Shown: one piece after another, positions 55,430 through 64,000 of the stretch
Position numbering within the stretch: the stretch's first letter is position 1
Layout of the letters: every line of letters starts with the position of its first letter
Assembly (NCBI GenBank): GCA_013339895.1
Contig: JABACO010000011.1
Span: 8,383,046-8,447,045, forward strand
From: Ephydatia muelleri
Taxonomy: Eukaryota; Porifera; Demospongiae; Spongillida; Spongillidae
DNA length: 64,000 bases
Direction of reading: 5' to 3'
Made by a program: the position numbers and the translations under genes
Notes under the pieces: generated by a model
Told to the model about the DNA's origin: nothing
The model's input: the letters and a program-made list of their open reading frames with translations, nothing else
The model's database searches: none

Positions 55430-56210
55430 TTATTGTATTGGTTGTACTGATATTCAGCAATAAATATATTGCATATTCCATTACAACAATACAATATATT
55501 GCAATACTCCATTATAACAATACAATGTATTGCAATATTCCATTATAACAATACAATATATTGCAATACTCCATTATAGCAATACAATATATTGCAATAT
55601 TCCATTGTAACAATACAATATATTGCAATATTCCATTATAACAATACAATATATTGCAATACAATATTGCAATGTTTTAAACCACCATGCAGGTCCCATC
55701 ATTCTATGCATTTCACTAGTATCTTATACACATTGTGCATGCATTACAGCGGTGGCTATGTTCATTTTCTCGACGTCCTGACTTCTCTTTAGTTTGGTAA
55801 GCGCTCTCAGTGTCAATATGAATGGTTAGTAATATTTATTTTTGCTTTTTTCCAGCCGTTTCATGTCTACCAGCTGCTTGAAAAGTGGGCGGTGTTGTGG
55901 TGCGCGTCGTTTGAAACATATTTACCACAGCCCTACTGCACAATACAAGATTGATGTGGTTTGACACGTATATATATGAGACTAAGTTCAGTCTGATTAA
56001 ACACCTTTTTGTAAACCAATACAATACAATATATTGTTATTGCTAACTACTACAATACAATATATTGGTATTGTTAACTACTACAATACAATGTATTGGT
56101 ATTGTTAACTACTACAATACAATATATTGGTATTGTTAACTACTACAATACAATATATTGTAGACAATATATTGCAATATATTGTATGAACAATATATTT
56201 TTGCGTAGGG
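55430..56210. repeat. AT-rich tandem repeats inside the LTR element
   Basis: ACAATACAATATATTGCAAT units (about 30-31 bp, 55,430-55,680) and ACTACAATACAATATATTGG units (56,015-56,210), separated by a short unique stretch. They lie between protease and integrase coding regions. Each unit is self-complementary (ATATTGCAATAT). Confidence 0.9.
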
Positions 56211-56594
56211 CTGATTAACTAGGTCAGGGACATCCCTACCCAACAGTACTGATACTGGGAGGCTATCTGAAACTGCCACATCAAGCGTATATGTCACCCC
56301 CTCGACTACAATTTTCACTCGCGCGACTGGGTAAGCGACTTCATCTCCATGCGCACACTTGACTATAATGCTGGAGCCCACCATGTCCTCCTCAGTCACC
56401 AGGTCACCTCTAATCATCGTTTTCGCTGCGCCCGTGTCCAGTACAATATCCTTTACCCACCTATCATTCACCCATCCTGATCTAATGACAGTTGTACTGC
56501 TAGACTTTGCAGGTCGCTTGTGTGCATACTTAACGCCCCCATACATTACCGCACTACTAGGGCGATATGCCCGAATTTGTGGCAGGAGTAGCAC
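56136..56594 (-). CDS. aspartic protease region of the Gmr1-type element
   Basis: A frame of 152 codons with VKDIVLDTGAAKTMIRGDLV, the D-T-G-A active-site loop of retroviral-type aspartic proteases, and the later hydrophobic-Gly motif PVSVLLGRDV. It lies just downstream of gag; a zinc-knuckle-like CCHC motif is near the junction. The final residues are encoded by the AT-rich repeat. Confidence 0.8.
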   Translation of the reverse strand: MLLLPQIRAYRPSSAVMYGGVKYAHKRPAKSSSTTVIRSGWVNDRWVKDIVLDTGAAKTMIRGDLVTEEDMVGSSIIVKCAHGDEVAYPVARVKIVVEGVTYTLDVAVSDSLPVSVLLGRDVPDLVNQPYAKIYCSYNILQYIVYNILYCSS

Positions 56595-57707
56595 CTAGGT
56601 CCTTTTTCTACTGGGCTGACCTTTTCCGTCTACATCCCTGGTCCCTGCTGATTCTTCGCCGACACGCCCCTTGCCTTGGCCGCCAGTACCAGACTGCTTC
56701 CCTCCTTTCCCATTTTTTACGTCCTCCCGTTTGCTCTCCAGTCCAGCCTGTCTTCTCGCCTGGGCGTAGTCGTCTGCAAGCTGACCCGCCTCCAAACATG
56801 TAGTCGGCTTCCTCTCACGCACCCATACACGAACATTACTGGGCAACGTGTTGAGTAGTTGTTCCTGAGCAACCACCTCCACGACCGCTTCTGCTGTGGC
56901 CTGCTGCTTCAACCACTTTTTCGCGAGGTCTTTTACCCTCACCGCCACCTCTCTGTGCGACTCGTCCAGGCTCTTCATCACCGACCGGAACCGAAGTCGA
57001 TATGTTTCCTCATTGATGTCATATCGTTTCAGGATAGCGGCTTTAACACGTTCGTAGTCTACAGCTTCTTCGGATGACATCGCCGCGTATGCCTGCTGAG
57101 CCATTCCGCTTAACTGAGGCGCCAGTTTGTAGACCCATCGTTGTCTGTTCACTTCATATGCCGTCATCGTTCTCTCAAACGTGGCTAGGTACGCCTCAAT
57201 GTCGTCTCTCTCCGTGAGCTTTGCCACCTTTGCTTCAGCTTCCTTTAGAATACGACCCGTCTGCTCGCCTTCGCGGTTCCGACCATCCTGTGCCAGTCGA
57301 GCGACCATCTCGAACTGCGCTTTCCACTCGTCTCTAGCCTGGCGCTCACGTTCCGCCTGTCTCTGCTTTTCTTCTTCTCTTTGACGACGCTCCGCTTCTC
57401 TTGTTTCCTGTTCCCTCTGCTTTTCTTCTTCTCTTTGACGACGCTCCGCTTCTCTTGTTTCCTGTTCCCTCTGTTTGTCTTCTTCTCTTTGACGACGCTC
57501 CGCTTCTCTTGTTTCCTGTTCCCTCACAGCTCGTCGCTGCTCTTCCTCCGCTCTGAGCTTTCGCTCTTCCATCAAGAGCTTCAGAAGGTCGGCCACACTC
57601 ATGCTCACCGATTCATTTGCGACTGAGTTCCTGCTCGCTGCTTCCTCTGTCTCCGACATCCGTGCCTGCGACTTGTACTCCTTCCCCGAACGCAATGACA
57701 TATACAA
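56595..57707 (-). CDS. Gag of the Gmr1-type element
   Basis: A 370-codon frame opening MYMSLRSGKEYKSQARMSET. Residues 60-130 are a highly charged coiled coil with a 19-residue unit (EQETREAERRQREE core) repeated three times, encoded by a 57-bp tandem repeat. The central part (AYLATFERTMTAYEVNRQRW, YDINEETYRLRFRSVMKSLD) resembles the capsid-like region of Gypsy gag proteins. The tail is basic (KGGKQSGTGGQGKGRVG). Confidence 0.8.
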   Translation of the reverse strand: MYMSLRSGKEYKSQARMSETEEAASRNSVANESVSMSVADLLKLLMEERKLRAEEEQRRAVREQETREAERRQREEDKQREQETREAERRQREEEKQREQETREAERRQREEEKQRQAERERQARDEWKAQFEMVARLAQDGRNREGEQTGRILKEAEAKVAKLTERDDIEAYLATFERTMTAYEVNRQRWVYKLAPQLSGMAQQAYAAMSSEEAVDYERVKAAILKRYDINEETYRLRFRSVMKSLDESHREVAVRVKDLAKKWLKQQATAEAVVEVVAQEQLLNTLPSNVRVWVRERKPTTCLEAGQLADDYAQARRQAGLESKREDVKNGKGGKQSGTGGQGKGRVGEESAGTRDVDGKGQPSRKRT

Positions 57708-57761
57708 GGTTCTCTACTCAATAAGTGTCTCTTCCTCGTCACGTTACTGAGCACCGCTGCC

Positions 57762-57824
57762 ATATCTGTCCGGATACGACTCTCTGGGAAGGGCTGACAT
57801 CATAGCTAGCCTGGGGCCCTGACA
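57762..57824 (-). repeat. terminal repeat at the 5' end of the Gmr1-type element
   Basis: 63 bases (TGTCAGGGCCCCAGGCTAGC... on the minus strand) matching 52,218-52,280. The GAAGG target duplication follows. Confidence 0.85.
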
Positions 57825-58310
57825 GAAGGGAATTTGTAAATCAACTTTCAAGGTAATTTTCAATAGTTTCATGCATTTAAACCATTATTGTTTATTATCC
57901 TTTTCAGCTGTTTGTTTAAGCTGACAGGGATTGAGCACAAGATTAGCAGTCCCTATCACCCTCAAACTAATGGTTTGGATGTTCGCACTAATCAAACACT
58001 GACAAGGGCTTTGATGAAATTTTCAGAGGCTAAAGAAAACTGGGATGAAAATATAGATGCAGCCTTGTATGCTTATCGCATAGCAAAGCAGGATTCTTCA
58101 CAGTTTACCCCTTCTTCATTATGTACAATCGTAACCCTCGTATAGCAATCGATCATGAATTCAGCTGCAAGGCAACCACTAATGTCACAGGCGAGAACAC
58201 ATGTACATATGATATGGAAGAAACTTATGGTAATCTACTAGCAATCTGGGAGAAATACCATCAGAAGGTCCTTAAAAACATTGAATGAGCTCAGCAATGA
58301 CAAAAGGCAC
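57825..58310 (+). CDS. Ginger1 transposase: second half of DDE core
   Basis: Immediately after the LTR-element insertion the plus strand reads REFVNQLS up to a GTAATT donor. A second exon after CTTTTCAG (about 57,908) reads LFKLTGIEHKISSPYHPQTN, with the catalytic Glu-helix equivalent reading GLDVRTNQTLTR, then NIDAALYAYRIAKQDSSQFT. Glu of the usual ER motif appears as Val-Arg, so the catalytic acid is probably lost. Further downstream pieces read in other frames. Confidence 0.65.
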
Positions 58311-58659
58311 AATACAATGCAAAACGTGGCACTCTCCATGTTCATGTATAGTTAATAATGGTATTGTGCGTGTATATATTTAAAAGTTTTGAAATCCTAC
58401 TTAGAGTTTAGACCATCTGGGATCACCTTCAAATGGCTAAGACACTCTCCAAGGGTGGCATCAAGCACAATGGGTGAAGAAGAGTCCATTTATATAACAG
58501 TCATTTTGAAAATGTAATTTTACAGTGAATCTCAGTTTTAGCATATACGTGTTTTATGACAAATTAAATTATTTTAAAGAATAATACATGTAACATTATA
58601 TGCGTTTATGTATCACATGTACATCCAGGATAAACAAATTCTATAGTGTAGTAAATACG

Positions 58660-58817
58660 GGTAGGGTAAAGTATCCTAGGATAGTTTATCCTAGGGTAGG
58701 CTAAAATATACCAGGGTAGGATAAAACGTACTAGGACATAATATCCGGCCGGATAAAACATCCTAGCGTGAATTATCCGGGCGGATAAAAAATCCCGGGA
58801 TAAACTGTACCGCGACA
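58660..58817. repeat. right subterminal GGATAAA repeats of Ginger1
   Basis: Repeated GGATAAA/TATCCTAGG motifs, mirrored at 50,510-50,625 at the left end. Confidence 0.75.
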
Positions 58818-59189
58818 CCGGTCTTTGACGGTCACGATTAATTAATTCTTAATTAAACTGCAATTATAACAGACATAATTATTAAGATTATACTGTGCCA
58901 GTACGTTACATGCTACATCCCATAAAGTGTTTTGAATAGACCCCTAGGCCTTGTTAAGAAGAACTACACCTGTGGGATAGAGGAAGCTATATCTGTTTTC
59001 GCGTGTGTGATTGGAGTTTTGAATACAGAGATTTGACCGTCGCCTACAGTATAGCGCGCTGTATTGCATGTATGGCCGACACGACGATCGTAAAGAACCC
59101 GATTCTAATTAGGAGGAAGAAAACTGATCCATATGCCAACTCCCCCGGTTTTCCCACATTTCTCACATTCCCACAATTTCCCCACAGTC

Positions 59190-59335
59190 TCTAAAATGGC
59201 ACTAAAGTATCTGGCTATTCCAGCATCAGGTAGACCATCAGAGCGAACTAAACTAATACTTTAACGCAAAAGATGGAGAATGGACTCTGCCCGGCTAGAA
59301 AGAGTTTTGCTGTTACGTTGTTTTAAACATACCCT
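59190..59335 (+). CDS. hAT transposase C-terminal remnant
   Basis: ALKYLAIPASGRPSERTKLI, then RWRMDSARLERVLLLRCF, the KYLAIPAsg.PSER signature of the hAT dimerisation domain. An in-frame stop separates the two parts. It belongs to the outer hAT shell and lies about 330 bases from its right terminus. Confidence 0.75.
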
Positions 59336-59439
59336 TCCTAGGTGTTTATACACTTAAGCTGTTCTTATTATTCAATTTACACGCAATTTTACTGATGACG
59401 CGTACGTAAGCTTGTACAGGTAATTAATTCCCAGCCCTT

Positions 59440-59661
59440 GACGGTTGACCGCCGACCGTGACCGCCAAACTCGAGATTTGACGGTTTTGGCGGTCAGAAA
59501 TGGCCGTGACCGTGTCGGATAGGCTGCTAACGGTTGGCCGTGGCCGTGACCGGGAAGGATTGATGCCGGCCATTGCTGGCCGTGACCGTGACCGTCAGGG
59601 GTCTAATCCGGTCAGCCGGCCGTCCGGGACTTGTTCCAATTAGTCAGCCGCGGCAACACTG
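59440..59661. repeat. GC-rich right subterminal region of the hAT
   Basis: Many GGCCGTGACCG, GACGGT and CCGTCA repeats, mirrored at 50,341-50,500. Confidence 0.8.
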
Positions 59662-60255
59662 CTCGATTAGTGTGTCAAGTCTCGTACATCACCGAGTACT
59701 CGATTAGTATGTCAAGTCTCGTGCATCACCGAGTACTTGATTAGTATGTCAAGTCTCGTGCATCGCCGAGTACTTGATTAGTATGTCAAGTCTCGTACAT
59801 CACCGAGTACTTGATTAGTGTGTCAAGTCTCGTGCATCACCGAGTACTCGATTAGTATGTCAAGTCTCGTACATCACCGAGTACTTGATTAGTATGTCAA
59901 GTCTCGTGCATCACCGAGTACTCGATTAGTGTGTCAAGTCTCGTGCATCACCGAGTACTTGATTAGTATATGTCAAGTCTCGTACATCACCGAGTACTCG
60001 ATTAGTGTGTCAAGTCTCGAACATCACCGAGTACTCGATTAGTATGTCAAGTCTCGTACATCACCGAGTACTCGATTAGTGTGTCAAGTCTCGTACATCA
60101 CCGAGTACTTGATTAGTGTGCCAAGTCTCGTACATCACCGAGTACTCGATTAGTGTGTCAAGTCTCCTACATCACCGAGTACTCGATTAGTGTGTCAAGT
60201 CTCGTACATCACCGAGTACTTGATTAGTGTGTCAAGTCTCGTACATAACCGAGTA
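59662..60255. repeat. 37-bp satellite array C, right part
   Basis: About sixteen monomers continuing the array broken at 50,340. It then passes straight into the duplicated segment, exactly as array A does near 400. Confidence 0.95.
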
Positions 60256-60458
60256 CTTGTACTTTTCAAGTAACGTTTGCGCAAATAGAACTGATATTAA
60301 TTCATAACGAAAGAACTTTGAGTGCTTGCTGTCTGTATTAGGTAATGTAAATATAGGAACATTGGGCGTTGATGTAACGGCGCGCCCATGCAATTAACTA
60401 TCGATTACATACATATGTGACATCTCTCCCTTCTGCCGGCCCTTCCAGGAACGTTGCG

Positions 60459-60510
60459 ATGAGATCTCTTCTGTCTCTGCTACTACTGATCGCTTTGAAT
60501 CGAACATCAG
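60459..60510 (+). CDS. signal-peptide first exon, second gene copy
   Basis: It encodes the same MRSLLSLLLLIALNRTSG with the same GTACGT donor and phase 1 as 4,439-4,490. In this copy no transposon separates it from the upstream duplicated sequence and satellite. The rest of this gene would lie beyond the window. Confidence 0.7.
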
Positions 60511-62800
60511 GTACGTTTTACTTCTGCATGACATCACCACGAAAAGTGACCATGTCGCGGTGCAGGGCTACACACATCGGATTAGACAAGAGCTACCGAG
60601 GCTCAGCGAAATCCCCTCCCCCTCCCCCCCTCCCCCACCCCATGGTATTGTATCTCTGCCTGTACCAGGAGTATTGCGTAAAATGCAACTTGCTTAACGT
60701 ACATGCATACATGTCGTTCGTTGCCACGTATTAGTTGGTCTCTGGCGGCCTCCTCTCTCGGACCATGCAGGGATATTAAATTACTGCGTATACGTGGATT
60801 GGAAACGGCAATTAACTCATCACACGAGATAACCATCCCCGTTACGTTATATAATATAAGTTAGGGTAAAGGGTGTTCGCGGAGTCGCCGAGAAAATCAC
60901 AAACAAAGAAACACAAGATTTCTAAGTACAATCACAGGAAAAAAAACTGCGTAGAATCATTTTGGGTGATTGAACAGTAAAAATCACACGTGTCTGATTT
61001 TAATGTTCAATCTCATAATGATTTTACAGAAGATTTTAAAAATACTTTATAAAATCAAAACTTGATTGGACCCATTTTATACAGAATTAAAGAGTGGTTA
61101 GCGCTATTGAGGAAATCGAGGACTCCCCCCCCCCCCCCCCCTCCCGCCAACCCCACCCCCGTATTAAAGGTAAAAAAAATAAAAAGGTAGCCTATTTATG
61201 GTCAGCCTCATATAATTTCTGTTTTTACATTATTCACATGCACTTACCGTGATGTAGAAAGCGCAAAACTAGCTGATACATATGGATGGCCATGCATGTA
61301 CGTTCAAAATCAGTTGTACTAAGCAACAGTCTTGCAATCCTTACAATGCATGCCACATGCAATTCTTGTCACTCCAATATTTTTAGGTCCTTTTTCTCTA
61401 GCAGAACATGAAATGTAACCATTCTAAGCATTGCATGCACCTGACAAAAATGTTAGTGCATGCTCATTGTGTTGTATTTCTTGGTAGAGGCATCATCACC
61501 ACCACAGTATAACCCTGAAATAGAGGCCACAGACAGTCATAATGTTTGTTTCTTTTTCCACATCCATCAATTGAGATGGCGAGACCATGCAGAATAGATC
61601 TATCTCTGTGGTTTGGTCTGTACAACTGACTTTGATATAAAAACTGCCATATAGATGTTTACATCCCAAATGTGGACACTGCAAGCCAACGGTCATGATA
61701 TCAACATCAGTGTTGTAGCTTGCAGCCTAGATACTCTTTGACTTTCTTGTCTCTCAGAATACAGCCTCCAAAGTTTCAAAAAAGCACGTGGCGCTACTGA
61801 GCACTTGCGTCATATATATACTCTTTTTATTAGACGTTTCATAGAAGCAGGAGAACACCTACAAACGGAGCTAGCTATAGAGCCGAGAGTATTTAGTGGA
61901 GGGACCGCCTATCCTAAGGGGGGGGGGGGGGGGGGGGGGGGACACCGTATCCTAGGACTATGGGTCGGGCCGGACGCGTACTCCTGGGGGACTTGTAGAT
62001 CTGTGACAGGCCCGCTTGGGCTCTTGAGTTCTTTAAGGAATATGCTAACCGATACTAATAATATTATCTGTGCCCTTGCCGAGCCCTAAAGACAATCTTT
62101 GAGCGTCCCAATGGAACCTTTTTGTTTGTTTGTAGGGTTGTTTCCTTTTGCTTTGTTCTGTTTTGTATTCTGTTTATGTCTTCTAATGAATGGTTCTTCT
62201 CCGTACCAGTATCCATAGATATTAGAGTAGCGGAAGTTGAACGGAGCCGATCAACTCGCATAGTTCTCGTACCCAGGACACTTTATCACATGGTAGCAAG
62301 CCAAATGGAAACTGACTATATTTAATGGTATGTTCACTGTTAACGATACGGGGCCATCCTTTGCCTTCTTCTTTGTACAGCAGTCCAACTGACACATGCA
62401 GTAGACATGATATGTGAACTTTTTCTTCCGGGCCCCATGGTATACAACGGCAAAGCGTTTTTGTTTTGTAGATATCAGCTTCTTTATGCATAAACGAGCT
62501 GATATCTTCTCAAAATACACACGCTACAAGCCACAGTTTGATGCCATATCAACAAGTTTTTACACCTACGATATCAATCTGGCATAGGGGAAAACTTGTT
62601 AGTTTGACTTGGCTCGATTCCGTACGGTACTTTATATTGTGTGGTTTTATGACTGAAACCTATACGATAAATCATGCCAATACTATATAGACTTGTCCGC
62701 TTGTATTAGGCATGTGCACTTTAGTTCACTTACACATGTGATTTCAACAAAACGCATGTATCTGTTGCAGGCAAGTCGGTGTCGCAGCCTCGCAGGCGAT
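60511..62800. other. intronic sequence of the second copy, no gene recognised
   Basis: Matches 4,491-6,739. C- and G-runs (about 61,122-61,141; 61,919-61,941) differ in length from the first copy. Confidence 0.55.
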
Positions 62801-62809
62801 AATGACTTC

Positions 62810-63080
62810 CGTATAAATTGACTCCCCAGTCATTGGCACCTAGGCATGTATGAATTCCCAGTCATATGTGCCTAGGCATAATTGACTCCTCCCTGATGCA
62901 AATGACTCCTGGGAGTTATTGTAGCCTAGGCTTAATTGACTCCCGGTCAATACACCTAGGCATAATTGACTCCTCCCTGATGCAAATGACTCCTGGGAGT
63001 TATTGTAGCCTAGGCTTAATTGACTCCCGGTCAATACACCTAGGCATAATTGACTCTCCAGTCGGTGGCGACTAGGCATA
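62810..63080. repeat. expanded subterminal repeats of Ginger1-Ulp1, copy B
   Basis: The CCTAGGCATAATTGACTCCT...CCCGGTCAATACA block of about 79 bases is tandemly duplicated here but single at 6,740-6,930. Confidence 0.75.
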
Positions 63081-63269
63081 TACGACGCCTGCTCGTGCAT
63101 ACTTGAGTGGCATCTTACTCCCCTGTACTATATTATATAATATGCAGAAGGTAAGAACACTCTTGATTGCACTTGTATACTGCAAAAAAAGGAAAGAAAA
63201 AAAAAGAAAAAAGAAACACACACACACACACACACACTCACTGATACTGATACATTGATCATAGATTGT

Positions 63270-63446
63270 GCTATTTAGAACAAATTGAAAACTTGAACAT
63301 AACCATGTGTCAGGAATACAGTTTTGCTCGATGTTCACACATCTGAAATCATACCACTGGCTACATTGGTCGCATTGAATAACATTTGAGTCCGATGATT
63401 CTGATAGCTTGCATATGCAGATAAGGTGGATATTGAAGATTCTCAT
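63270..63446 (-). CDS. PHD-finger exon, Ginger1-Ulp1 copy B
   Basis: Reads MRIFNIHLICICKLSESSDS, then QCDQCSQWYDFRCV and WLCSS. The last cysteine pair is altered relative to copy A (WLCSSFQF for WLCSSCYK). The His-to-Asp change of the zinc ligand is shared with copy A. Confidence 0.6.
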
Positions 63447-63539
63447 TTTACTCCTTTAAATTCCTCTTCGTTCCAGGGCAGGGGAAAATTGTTTAAGCAC
63501 TTTTGGTTCAAAGCAAGCAATTAAGTGGTCACGCATTTT

Positions 63540-63895
63540 TGATTGCTCAAAAGTAATTCCCATTAGATCTTCCCCCAATGCAGCATGGTAAGCAAAAGCA
63601 ATGAAAAACAATCCACAATCCTCCCCACCAGCCTGCTGTTGGACAGGAATAGCATTGACAGTTAAAGTGTTACCTCTTTGTAGATAAGAGCAATCTGTTC
63701 TTGCAGACAGCCATGTAACTTAGGGGAACATTTACTGTCATACAGTCTGATCTCGTCTTGATGATAACTAGTAAACACCCAGTGATCTCTTTCAGCAACA
63801 CATAATATCTGCACAACTGTACATGACAATTTCAATGTGCAGTGACATGCAAATTGAACATAATGCAAAATGCATAATGCTCCATAACTTTTCAT
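63540..63895 (-). CDS. Ulp1-like protease exon, Ginger1-Ulp1 copy B
   Basis: Has the same RDHWVFTS and RLYDSK blocks as copy A in the 77-codon frame. The GGEDCGLFFIAFAYHAALGE block with the catalytic Cys is readable further on. Parts beyond the Asp are in another frame in this copy. Upstream integrase exons lie outside the window. Confidence 0.65.
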
Positions 63896-64000
63896 TACTG
63901 AAGAAACCCCTTATCTTGGCAGAGCAATGTTGATTGAAGGCCTCCTAGTTGTAGAAATTGTTTCTTCATAAGATTGTGTGCAGCTTGAATATGCTCATCA

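Larger units (their letters stand above)
52023..57824 (-). mobile_element. Gmr1-type Ty3/Gypsy LTR retrotransposon
   Basis: A 5.8-kb element on the minus strand with GAAGG target duplication (52,018-52,022 and 57,825-57,829). A 63-base repeat shared by both ends (52,218-52,280; 57,762-57,824) differs at one base by eye, so the insertion is recent. The parts in order are gag, aspartic protease, an AT-rich tandem-repeat spacer, then one long frame with integrase before reverse transcriptase and RNase H. That order is Copia-like although the domains are Gypsy-like, the defining feature of the Gmr1 group. The long frames look largely whole. It interrupts the Ginger1 transposase core. Confidence 0.9.
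50505..58817 (+). mobile_element. Ginger1-type transposon nested in the hAT
   Basis: CCGG lies on both sides (50,501-50,504 and 58,818-58,821), the target duplication known for Ginger1. The ends are TGTCACAGCATATTTTATCC and, inverted, TGTCGCGGTACAGTTTATCC. Both ends carry GGATAAA/TTTATCC repeats over 100-170 bases. Plus-strand exons encode parts of an integrase-like transposase. An LTR retrotransposon and a MITE lie inside it. No Ulp1 or OTU domain was seen in this copy. Confidence 0.85.
50341..59661 (+). mobile_element. hAT transposon, outer shell of a four-level nest
   Basis: The termini are CAGTGTTGCCGCGGC (50,341) and GCCGCGGCAACACTG (to 59,661), a perfect 15-bp inverted pair. The 8-bp target duplication CTCGATTA is at 50,333-50,340 and 59,662-59,669. 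The inner flanks are rich in GCCGTGACCG/GACGGTC motifs. Subtracting the Ginger1 insert leaves about 1 kb, including a transposase C-terminal remnant, so it is non-autonomous or decayed. Confidence 0.9.
60250..64000. repeat. segmental duplication, copy B (runs off the window)
   Basis: Collinear with about 400-8,600 but without the 3.8-kb TIR element and the MITE-containing insert. It contains the signal-peptide exon, the intron and the 3' part of the Ginger1-Ulp1 element. Confidence 0.85.

Noticed and set aside
57378-57626. Plus-strand Phe/Leu-rich frame
   Set aside because: Complement of the gag coiled-coil tandem repeat.

Overview
The window is animal nuclear DNA. It has short canonical GT-AG introns (about 45-60 bp inside the coding cassettes), symmetric phase-1 exons encoding Ig and fibronectin type III (FN3) domains, and a dense load of animal-type transposons. 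The compact introns, the Ig/FN3 surface-protein expansion and Ginger1 elements carrying OTU or Ulp1 proteases suggest an early-branching marine invertebrate. A sponge is my best guess, a cnidarian is possible, and the sequence alone does not decide.

Host genes. One gene can be modelled on the + strand. A signal-peptide exon (4,439-4,490) is followed by a long intron full of transposons. Then come four tandem copies of a three-exon cassette (Ig-like, Ig, FN3; 12,569-18,201), two further FN3 exons and a transmembrane exon ending at 19,519. Every internal exon is a multiple of 3 and phase 1-1, giving about 1,595 residues. A paralogous 3' fragment (FN3 plus damaged TM exon) lies at 32,894-33,414. 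A second signal-peptide exon lies at 60,459-60,510. The flanks of the two signal exons (about 400-8,600 and 60,250-64,000) are copies of each other, so the locus is a tandem duplication or an uncollapsed haplotype.

Mobile DNA, left to right. A 37-bp satellite (28-400). A 3.8-kb element with 12-bp TIRs (529-4,367), inserted 71 bp upstream of the first signal-peptide exon and absent from the second copy. A hairpin MITE. A Ginger1 DNA transposon with Ulp1 protease and PHD finger (- strand, about 6,740-10,860). A Gypsy-type remnant (20,191-21,465). A 1.5-kb near-perfect palindrome (23,759-25,292). A multi-exon Ginger1 transposon with an OTU protease (about 27,330-31,744), itself hit by a hAT-like element (27,841-29,001). 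A hAT element (33,806-39,172) containing a 2.5-kb, 43-bp minisatellite.

The right half is built on a second satellite field (39,390-60,255). A 9.7-kb block in it carries an unclassified multi-exon transposase-like gene (40,357-50,070). Next to it is a nest: a hAT element (8-bp TSD) contains a Ginger1 element (CCGG TSD), which contains an LTR retrotransposon (5-bp TSD) and a MITE. The LTR element has integrase upstream of reverse transcriptase, the Gmr1-type order. The window ends inside the second Ginger1-Ulp1 copy.

All similarity statements are by eye; no database search was possible.
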